Source of the DNA: Tritrichomonas musculus
Taxonomy: Eukaryota > Parabasalia > Tritrichomonadida > Tritrichomonadidae
Reading direction: 5' to 3'
NCBI GenBank assembly: GCA_039105265.1
Contig: JAPFFF010000012.1
Coordinates: forward strand, 2,666,001-2,730,000
Length of the DNA stretch: 64,000 nucleotides
How positions within the stretch are numbered: position 1 is the stretch's first letter; every line of letters begins with the position of its first letter. Made by a program: the position numbers and the translations under genes. This document shows positions 46,715 through 56,600 of the stretch, piece by piece. A model generated the notes under the pieces. That model saw nothing but the letters and a program-made list of their open reading frames with translations, searched no databases and had not been told where the DNA came from.

Positions 46715-47016
46715 TCGCAGATACAAAAAATTATATATTTAACAAACATTATTCCAATAATCGATTTTCTAAATATTATCTCCATCCCAAAGTTTTGGTT
46801 GACACATTTCTACTCTGTTGATAGCTTTATCTACCACTTTCATCCGTTAAGTCTTTTTGTAAGTAATTTTTAATATTAATTTATTATCCCAAACATTTAA
46901 AAATTGCTTTATTTTTAAAAACAAATATTACTTCCCCATTAAAAACAACAATCGATACTTATTTTACACAATAAAAACATATTAAATATAAATAAATACT
47001 TTTCATATCATATAAA
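46715..47016. other. Spacer between tRNA and coiled-coil gene, no gene seen
   Basis: AT-rich, no feature supported. Confidence 0.3.
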
Positions 47017-48378
47017 TCATTTCGTTCTTCTTCTTTTGGCAGCGATCAGCATTTCTTTTGCATAATTTTGAGCTTCAATAATTTTTTCTTCTTCGAGTTG
47101 AAGCATTCTTTGATATTCAAGTTTCTCTTTTTCTCTTTCAGCTTCATCTCTTTCTCTTTTTTCATTAGCTTGTTGAATTTGGAAAGTTTGCAATTGCTTC
47201 AAACTATCCATTCGTTGCTTATCAAGTTTTAATTGCTCATCTTCGGCTTTTCTTTCTGCATCAGAAAGAGGAAAAATTGCTTTTATCTTGACCCTTTTTC
47301 TTTTTTCTTCAAGTTTAGCTTGAGCTTCTAGATAATCCCTCCTTCTTTCTTCGTTTAATCTGAGCTGTTTTTGCCTCAGTTCTTCGACTATTTTCTGATC
47401 TTTTTGCCATTGAAGTTCATATTGTTTATCATCAAACTCTTGTTGCTCATCTTTTAACTTTTTCAATGTTTCATATTGCCTTGCAATTAACCTATCTTGT
47501 TGATCTTGACGATCTTGCCTTCTTTTCTTTTCGGCAGCTCTTCTACGATCATTCTCATCATCCAGCTGGATTTTAAGCTGCTTAATCCTCTCTTCCTCTA
47601 ATTCATCAAGCTTTTTTTGATGATTTTTGTAAGATAGTAAACTCTCATTTTGCCTCATTGACTCTTCATAAAGTTGCTGAGCTCTTTGGCGTCTTTCTTG
47701 ATTTTCTCGTTGCTCTTTTTGGTATAACCTTTTAGCTTCTCTGGCTAGAAGATATTCTTCTTCAATTTCTTCTTGCCTTTCTTTTCTCTTCCTTTCTTGA
47801 GCTTCATCTCTTTGTCTTCGAAATCCTTCAGCAACTTGCTTAGCTTTTTCACGCCTCTGCCTCTGTAGCTCACGCTCACGAGCTTCAGCTTCTTCAAATT
47901 TTCTTTTCTCCTCTCGAGCATATGCATCTTCACGTTCTTGATTCTTTTGTTGCTGTCTCTCTTTATATAAAATTTGTCTATGTCGTTGCCGATATACTTC
48001 ATTAAGTAATAATTTTGAATTAACAGCACGAACTTCAGGTTTTTCTTGAAATTTCATTTCTTCTGCTCTATCAACTATTGCTTTGCTTTCAGCTTTTCGC
48101 CTAAGTCGTTCTTCCTCGTCCTGCCTTCTTAATTCCATTTCGTGTTCATCTTTTTCTCTTTGAAGACGCGTAAGTCGTTCCTTTCGAATTCCAGCAATTG
48201 TGTTTTGCCAATTATTAGTGACATTTTGTAGATGTTGATGACCTGTTGTTCGTTTCATTGCTTCTCTTTCTGCAGTATCATCCACTTCAAATGGACAGGC
48301 TCTCCTCCTGATTAAATTAATTTCACGGGCAGTTAAAACAGCAGTATCTTTTTTCCCTCGAAGATCTCTAATATTCAT
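47017..48378 (-). CDS. Flagellar-type coiled-coil protein (TPH / CFAP210-like)
   Basis: 453 aa, ATG at 48378. Apart from the first about 60 residues the chain is a long Arg/Glu/Lys/Gln-rich helix (REEKRKFEEAEARERELQRQ…), the form of trichohyalin-plectin-homology proteins that lie inside axonemal microtubule doublets. The stretch EVRAVNSKLLLNEVYRQRHRQILYK recalls the 'LLLEV..ER..QI..K' region of CFAP210. Trichomonads carry several flagella, so an axonemal role is reasonable. The exact orthologue is uncertain, because charged coiled coils are easily confused. Confidence 0.55.
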   Translation of the reverse strand: MNIRDLRGKKDTAVLTAREINLIRRRACPFEVDDTAEREAMKRTTGHQHLQNVTNNWQNTIAGIRKERLTRLQREKDEHEMELRRQDEEERLRRKAESKAIVDRAEEMKFQEKPEVRAVNSKLLLNEVYRQRHRQILYKERQQQKNQEREDAYAREEKRKFEEAEARERELQRQRREKAKQVAEGFRRQRDEAQERKRKERQEEIEEEYLLAREAKRLYQKEQRENQERRQRAQQLYEESMRQNESLLSYKNHQKKLDELEEERIKQLKIQLDDENDRRRAAEKKRRQDRQDQQDRLIARQYETLKKLKDEQQEFDDKQYELQWQKDQKIVEELRQKQLRLNEERRRDYLEAQAKLEEKRKRVKIKAIFPLSDAERKAEDEQLKLDKQRMDSLKQLQTFQIQQANEKRERDEAEREKEKLEYQRMLQLEEEKIIEAQNYAKEMLIAAKRRRTK

Positions 48379-49206
48379 CTTATTTATTCGTCCGTTTAAG
48401 AAAATCGTTTTTAATAATTTTTGAAAGACAATTTATTGATGATTTTTCTTGTTGTTCAACAATAAGTACAATTCTTTTTTTTCATATGCACAAACATCTA
48501 TCTATGAATAGACAAACTACATACTTCAGAGTGAATTTTCTCTGATTTGTTTTATAACTATAAATATTTTCTGAAAATTTGGCTCATTTTGTTAGAAAAA
48601 AATATAATTATAAATACTTATAAATGATTCTCAGATAACAGTAGCATTTTTCCCCATATATATAATAACAAAAATATAAATCAAAATTGTGAATCAAAAT
48701 CAAAGAAAAAAACTAATGCAAGAAAAAAATGAAATTTGTTTGTTCATTGTATATAAACTTTCATTTTGAATTCGAAAAAAATCAGCTGATTTATAAGAAA
48801 TTACTGTTTTTAAATTTGCATTTTATTTCCTTAAAATGAAATCATATTTATTAATAAAGTTCATTATTTATTTAAGAATTTCAACTTTTATTAATTCATT
48901 GCTTTACACCTTAAGACTTACAATAGATTGAAATACTTTATAATTTAAGGAATGAATTAAATATATAAATAAATTTAATAACTTAAAATCTATTAATGAA
49001 TTGGTACTGTTAAAATTATTTTTTAACAGATAATAACTAAGAAAAATCGATTTTTTTTTTTTTGAATTGAATAAAATTTCATTTTGATATATAGGTCAAT
49101 TTATTATCCAAATAGCATACGTTATTTATTCTCAAATTTCAATATCTCACAATTTCAATATAAAAAAATTGAAAACAAATTAACAATTTCACATCATTGG
49201 ATTTTT
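48379..49206. other. Divergent intergenic region
   Basis: 828 bp between the coiled-coil gene (-) and the BspA-like gene (+), AT-rich. It must hold both promoters. I see no gene, RNA or terminal repeat. Confidence 0.35.
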
Positions 49207-50385
49207 ATGCAAACTCACATTAAAAGCGGAATATATTTCGAATTAGACAGCGAAAATTTCACAGCCAAGGTAATTTCTTCTCCTAGAGTAAGTGGAGCAA
49301 TTTTTATTCCACGATCCGTTAATCATAGATCACAAGAATATTTAGTCACCACTATAGGCGAAGGCTCATTCAAAGATAATAGAGATATTACGTCAATTGA
49401 CTTTCCTGATGACTCTGAGCTTCTTACAATTGAAAAAGAAGCATTCTTTGGTACGTTAATCGACACACTAACAATTCCATCAAAAGTTAAAGAACTTAAA
49501 GAAGGCTGGTGCAGTTTTACATCCAAATTAACAAATATAAAATTATCACAAGATAATCCAAATTTTACTTATTACAACGATCTTATGATATTAGGTAAAT
49601 CAAAAGATAATTCAGAAACATTTGATCTTTTAATTTTCGCAAGACGAGACATTTATAGAGGCAATATTCCATCAACAGTTAAAAGAATTTGCTCATATTC
49701 CTTCAATGACTGTTATAACATCAAATTTATTGAATTTTCAAAGGACTCTCAATTAGTATCAATTGATAAATGCGCATTCTTGTATTCTTCAGTTGAATCC
49801 ATTTCAATTCCCGCAACAGTTGAACAATTAAACGAGGGTTGGTGTGAAGGAACAACTAAATTATCTAAATTCATACTTTCACCAGAAAATCAGTATTATT
49901 CTACCTTGAATCCAAAAATAATTGTCAAAAAATCAGATAAATACGGTAAAAGATTTGATGTTATTGTTTTTGCTTGCCGTAACATTGACCGCGTAGTCGT
50001 TCCATCATATATTACCAGAATTGCTTCTCATGCTTTCTCTGGCTGCAGATACATGCAATCAATCGAATTTCCAAGAGATTCAAAGCTTACAAGGATTGAC
50101 GATTTTGCATTTGCGTTTTCTTCAATTGAAAACATCATCATCCCAACAAGTATTAAAGTCATTGGAAGAAGAGCATTTTTTGGCTGCAGGCAGTTAAATA
50201 ATGTTAAATTCTCAATTGAAGCACAAGTAGACTTGATTGAAAATGGAGCTTTTGAAGAAACTGGGCTTAAAAAAATAGCAATACCTCAAGATGTGAAAGA
50301 GTTGAAAGAAGGATGGTGTGATAGCAATATAGTGACTAGCAAAATTGCACCCGATGATAATTTTGATTATTTCTACAAACATTAA
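49207..50385 (+). CDS. BspA-like leucine-rich-repeat (LRR_5) protein
   Basis: The frame opens at a TTG (49084). The first ATG is 49207, giving 392 aa. Repeats of the LRR_5/BspA type run through the whole chain: VTTIGEGSFKDNRDITSIDFPDDSELLTIEKEAFFG.LIDTLTIP, YSFNDCYNIKFIEFSKDSQLVSIDKCAF, HAFSGCRYMQSIEFPRDSKLTRIDDFAF, RAFFGCRQLNNVKF. A linker (SKVKELKEGWCSFTSKLTNIKLS…) recurs three times. BspA-like proteins are one of the largest families in trichomonads and many sit on the cell surface, binding host matrix or bacteria. No signal peptide or transmembrane anchor is visible here, so this member may be cytosolic or secreted by another route. Confidence 0.85.
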   Translation: MQTHIKSGIYFELDSENFTAKVISSPRVSGAIFIPRSVNHRSQEYLVTTIGEGSFKDNRDITSIDFPDDSELLTIEKEAFFGTLIDTLTIPSKVKELKEGWCSFTSKLTNIKLSQDNPNFTYYNDLMILGKSKDNSETFDLLIFARRDIYRGNIPSTVKRICSYSFNDCYNIKFIEFSKDSQLVSIDKCAFLYSSVESISIPATVEQLNEGWCEGTTKLSKFILSPENQYYSTLNPKIIVKKSDKYGKRFDVIVFACRNIDRVVVPSYITRIASHAFSGCRYMQSIEFPRDSKLTRIDDFAFAFSSIENIIIPTSIKVIGRRAFFGCRQLNNVKFSIEAQVDLIENGAFEETGLKKIAIPQDVKELKEGWCDSNIVTSKIAPDDNFDYFYKH

Positions 50386-50633
50386 ATTTTCATTAGCTGT
50401 TTTAAATATCAAAAAATTAAAAAATTATTTTCATAAATAAATACGAAATTCGAGTTAAATTATTTTTAATTATTTTTTTTATGCTGACAATAATTATTAA
50501 AAATCATATCGAATTTCACAAAACTTTTGGGAAAATAGAGAAAAAAAAAAAGAAGTTAACTTTACAGAGATGTTTATTAATAAACAAAAAAATCTTTGAA
50601 TAAAAATTTTTTTGTTTTTACTTACATAAAAAT

Positions 50634-53600
50634 TTAGAAATCGTTTCCAGCAATTCTATTTCCTTGGAAGTTTGAATGGAATATCTGAAGAATATCACAA
50701 TTGTAATTCAAAGCGAAAGTTTGAGCCATGACTGCTTCGAGATCATTTGTAAAAACGACTTCAAACTTTCTAAATTTAGGAAAGTTTTCAGTAACAACAA
50801 ATCTTCTGTCAACAATTAACCTAAATTGGTTACCATTATCATGATTTTCATTTGAAACGATCTGTGGTCTATAAATAGCATCATTCTCTGATTTATTTAT
50901 AAGGCCACTGAAATATGAATTAAAATCAAATATTTGGAATTGCTGTGGCTCCATCATTGCGATTAATCTGGCATTAGATGAAAACTTACCAATTGCTTTC
51001 TGACGGTTTTCATTCATTTTGAACGGACATGGGTCATAGTAGAACGCAATTGGTATATACCCAGACATGTGATATGAAAATACATCATTTATATTTCTAT
51101 TTTGAATTGCTTCTACAAAAGTTTGTGCATCATCTACATTATTCTTAAAGTCAATTAAGTATTCTGGATTAATGGAATCTTCATAAAAAACGTTTTTAAC
51201 GTTGTTTCCATTGAAATTAATTGAAAGAGAAGAAGCAAATTTTGAGAGTTCACTCATGACTTCACTTTTCTTGATTCCAAATGGAAGATTCGTGACAATT
51301 ACTTGACTCTTCAAATAATAACAATCATTAGTATTAATATTTTCATTGTCATTATTATTCCTTTCAAAAAGTTTCATATCACTTTTTCTAGAAGTGAAGT
51401 TCACGAAACCAAAGGTCAAATATTGGTCATTTGGCATAAATACCGTTGATAGGCTGGCTGACAAAACTGGCCCAAATTCTTCAGACATGTTATATGAAAA
51501 ACGGTTACTATCATAACCGTATTCTGTTGACAAAGAAGGAATACATATTGTGTACTTATCGTCGTAGATTTCTGACGATGCAATTGTGAACTCAAATATT
51601 GGTGAGAGGAGAAGTGATTTCACTTTATCAACTTTTTCTGTATTTAACAGTTTCTCTTCAGAATTATTGAATTGATGCTTTTCTTTCATAAGTTTCTCGT
51701 TTTCTTTCTCAAGTTGCCAAATGCGTAGCTGATAATCTCTGACGCTGATGAATGGTTTGGAATGGAAATCTTGTTTCTCACTGTCGTAATTTGGCGATGC
51801 CGAATTGTCGTTTTCTCTTTCTTCTTCTTCTTCTTCGATTTCAAACTTTTCTTGTTGTTGTTCTGCTTCGCTTATTTCGTTGTTTGTGTTCTGCTTATCT
51901 TCTTCATTTTCTTCCTCTTCTTCAATAACAAAAATTCCTTTATCATTGGCTGTATTTTTGTTGCCTTCGTTATTGAATAGTGTCAGTTGTGATTTCATTT
52001 CTTCATTCTTTCGTTTGAGTTCTTCGTTTTCTAATCTCAACTGATCAAGTTCATTGAGTGCTGATTCTTCTTTTAATTCATGCTTATTTTCACTTTCATG
52101 AGCATTTTCAATTGAACTTGGATTTTCTTTAGTATTCAGTTTATCTTGATATTCTTGTTCATGTGTTTCGCTCTTTTCTTCATTTCCTTTTTCAAAAATT
52201 GGATTTTGTTGGTAATTTTGGATTTGACTTTTCATTTCTTCAACTAATTTATGCATTTCTTCATTTTCTTTTGATAAACGTGCTATTTCGTTTTCTTTCT
52301 GTTTTTCTGTGATTGACAAATGAATGGATTCTTCTTTTTCAACAACACGTGAAGTTTCATTGGACTGTAATTCAACTCCAGATGAATCATGAGTGCTTCC
52401 AAAGACGTTCATTTCATTGCTGTTGATAGTATTTTCTGTGCCGTTGTTTTGTTTGTTTTCTGTAATTTGTTTGTTATTGAATAGCGTGAGTTGTGATTTC
52501 ATTTCATCATTCTTTCGTTTGAGTTCTTCGTTTTCTAATCTTAACTGATCAAGTTCATTGAGTGCTGCTTCATATCTATTTTCATTTTCCTTTGCTTTTT
52601 CTTTAGTACTTCCTGAGTATTGCTCTTGCTGATCAAGATCAATGATTTTCAGATTCATTTTGTCCAGTTTATCTTGGTACTCACTCTCAATTGAGCGCCT
52701 CATTTCCTGGATTTCACTTTCAACAACTGAACTTTGCCTTTCCATTTCTGTTACCAATTTATGCATTTCTTCATTTTCTTTTGATAAACGTGCTACTTCA
52801 TTTCTCATTTCATTTTCTTTCTGTTTTTCTGTGATTGACAAATGAGTGGATTCTTCTTTTTCACTTTTGAGTTTTTCAATGATTTGCGAAAATTCTTCAC
52901 TATTGAGTGCCTCGTTGTGATTCTGTGAATATTCTTGCTTTCCAAAAAGTTTGACCACTATCGACATTTGAGTCTGCATTGCATGGAGTTCTCCCTCACA
53001 AACGCTTAGTTGAGATGAAAGACGTTTGTTCTCTTGCTTGAGTCTGTCGTTCGCAGAAGTGAGCTTAAAAATCTCTTTCTGACATTGAAGCAATTCTTCT
53101 TCTTTCTGAACAACAAGTGATGCTTCATCGTACTGCAAATGAACTCCAGATGAATCACGAGTGCTTCTGATGCCATTCATTTCAATGTTACTGTTTTTAG
53201 TGTTTTCTGTGATGTTGATGCTTCGAACATTATTATTATTATTATCATCATCATTGTTTTTGCTGTTTTTGTTTTCCATATTTCCACTCATATTTGTGGC
53301 TGCTTGCTGTTGACTATCGCTGATATTCGCGTTTTCTTCACTGCTCGTAAAGTCGCCTGATGAAACAACAAGTTTAGTTTGTGAGAGGCTCAGTATATTT
53401 TCAATACCAACATCATTCTCTTTCTTGTTCTTTGTCTTTCCTTCCTCAAGATGCGATGAAATAGATTCACTGATTTGGAATGATTCAATTCGACTTATCA
53501 GTTGTTCTTCTGAGATCATTGCGACGTTCTCACCAAGGATGCTGCTCAGGAATGTTTCATACAGGACTTCACGTGAATTCTTTTCTTCAAGTTCGGCAAT

Positions 53601-56600
53601 TCGCTTCTCAAGACTGGAAACTTTTTGATTGTTTCCATCACTGATAGATGTCTCTGATCCTTCTTTTTGATGTTGATGATTAAATTCGATGGTCGTTTCA
53701 ATTGATTTAGATGATGCATTGCTTGACAATATTTCTGTATTATATTCGTGTTTTGATTCTTCATCTTTTCCCGTGGTTTGCGGCGTTTCTTCTTTGTTGT
53801 TGGTTGTGATTGTGCTGCTGATTTGTTCTGATGATGATTCATAGACAACTTTACAGTCAACAATCAATTCGTTTTTGCTTGTTTCTTCTCTTTCGTTTTC
53901 TTCTTCTTCTTCAATAACAAAAATTTCTTCATCTTTGGTTGGATTTAGATTCTCTTCTTCGGTCTGGCCGTTTCCTTCGTTATTGAATAGTGTCAGTTGT
54001 GATTTCATTTCTTCATTCTTTCGTTTGAGTTCTTCGTTTTCTAATCTCAACTGATCAAGTTCATTGAGTGCTGATTCTTCTTTTAATTCATGCTTATTTT
54101 CACTTTCATGAGCATTTTCAATTGAACTTGGATTTTCTTTAGTATTCAGTTTATCTTGATATTCTTGTTCATGCGTTTCGCTCTTTTCTTGTCTTCCTTT
54201 TTCAAAAATTGGATTTTGTTGGTAATTTTGGATTTGACTTTTCATTTCTTCAACTAATTTATGCATTTCTTCATTTTCTTTTGATAAACGTGCTATTTCG
54301 TTTTCTTTCTGTTTTTCTGTGATTGACAAATGAATGGATTCTTCTTTTTCAACAACACGTGAAGTTTCATTGGACTGTAATTCAACTCCAGATGAATCAT
54401 GAGTGCTTCCAAAGACGTTCATTTCATTGCTGTTGCTAGTATTTTCTGTGCCGTTGTTTTGTTTGTTTTCTGTAATTTGTTTGTTATTGAATAGCGTGAG
54501 TTGCGATTTCATTGCATCATTCTTTCTTTTGAGTTCTTCGTTTTCTAATCTCAACCTATCAAGTTCATTGAGTGCTGCTTCTTCTGCTTTTTCTTCATAT
54601 TTATTCACATTATCAATTGAATTTGAATTTTCTTTAGTATTCCTTGAGCTTTGTAATTGTTCTTCAAGATCAATAATGTGCAAATTCATTTTATTTAGTT
54701 TATCTTGATATTCTTGTTCAAGTGATTCTCTCATTTCTTGGATTTCTTTTCCAACAATTGAATTTTGCTGGTAACTTTGGATTTGATTTTTCATTTCTTC
54801 ATTTTCTTTTGATAAACGTGCCATTTCATTTCTCATAAGAATGGAGTCTTCTTCATTTAACAAAGCTTCATTCTGCCGCGAACTTCGACACTCATCATTA
54901 TTTTCATTACTACAAACAACCGCATCAGAAGTAATGGCGCTTCCAGTGCTGCCTCTGTTGCTGGAACTGCTAATTTTTCCATTTGATTCGCTTCTTCCAT
55001 TTATTGCATCAGTAGAAATTTCCTTTTCGTTATCAATTTCTATTGCTTTTGTTTTGATAGCTTCTTTGTTCTCAATGTGCGACTTCATTTCTTCGTTAAT
55101 TCGCTTCAGCTCATCGTTTTCTTTGGCCAGTCTCAAAAGTTCTCTTTTCATTTCACTTTCAATTTTTTCATAATCAGAAACAACGTCACTTTTCTCTTTC
55201 TGTTCATTATTAAATATTTCTTTTTGAACACTTCTTGTTGTTTCTTGCTGATCGTTATTTAATGATTCCTCTCCCTGACAATTGCTTATTTCTTTCAGTT
55301 TATTATTAAATGATTCTTTTTGAACACTTCTTGTTGTTTCTTGCTGATCGTTATTTAATGATTCCTCTCCCTGACAATTACTTATTTCTTTCTGTTTATT
55401 ATTAAATGATTCTTTTTGAACACTTTTTGTTGTTTCTTTCGTCTCATTATTAATGGCTTCTTCTTTCTGATTATTATTCGTTTCAATATTTGGTGTATTT
55501 CCTGCATTTTGCAACTGCGATTCTAACTCTGCTATTCTTTCATTCAATTTATCAATTTTTTCTTGATATTTGCTTTCAATTGAATTCTTCATTTTTTCGT
55601 TTTTGCCGGTCAGCTCGTTTATTATGTTTCTCTGCGACACTGATTTCCTTCTCAAGCTATAAAGCCTTGGTTCAGATGACAAGATCTTCTTATTCAAATC
55701 TTTAATCTGCAACTCCTTTTTTTCATTTTCCTCTGTCAAAGCGGCAACTTGCTTTTTGAGAGAGCCAATGATAGAGAGATTTCCTTTGTCTTCAATTTTA
55801 TCATTATCATTTTCATCCTGAACAGAGGAATTAGTCAACACTTTAATAGTTTCATTTAATTTTTCATTTTCATTAACTTGATGTTCAAGTAAAGACTTAA
55901 CTTCATTTATTTCAACGTCTTTCAATTTCAAATTTTCTTTTTCTTCTTGAAGTTGACTTTCCAAATTTTTCAAAGATTCTGTTTTCTCTTGAATGTCAAT
56001 CATTGAATCTTTCAAAGCTTCATTTGAGGCCTCCAACTCGTCCTCCAATTGTTCCTTAATTTGATGCAACTCACTTATGGCCTTCTCTTGTTGATCAGCC
56101 AATAACTTCATAGAACTTAATTCGCCTATCAATGAATTTGAGATATTTTTAATTTCAGTAATTGAACCATTTTTTTTATTCAGTTCATTAATTTCATCAA
56201 TTCTTCTTTCAAGTCTTGCAATCTTCCTTTCATCGGAATCTTTCTTCCGATTCAAGCTTCTAATTTCTTTCATTCGTTGATTTAACTTTGTTTCTGATTC
56301 TGAGAATTTGTTCGAAATTTCTTCATATTTACGAATCAATTCTTTGTTTTCTTTTGCTTGTTTATTTAATTTCTTCGTTAAATTCTCAGAATTTTTGTTT
56401 TTGGTTTCAATATCTTTCTTAAGATCAACGATAATTTTTGACAATTTGTCAATTGTCAAATTTTTTTCGTTCAAATCATCAAGAATTGATTCTGAGATTG
56501 TGTTTGTTATATAATCATCCATTTCATCATCTTCATCGTCATCTTCGTTGTCATTATTATCATTATTGAAATCCCTCTTACTCTTGTTGTTTGAAAAAGA

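Noticed and set aside
46576-46873. Two ORFs (69 and 76 codons) over the tRNA region
   Set aside because: They run through the tRNA gene and have no family resemblance.
54403-55173. Plus-strand ORFs of 101 and 110 codons in the coiled-coil gene
   Set aside because: Ser/Phe/Leu-rich mirror frames of a Glu/Lys/Asn-rich coiled coil, a usual artefact.
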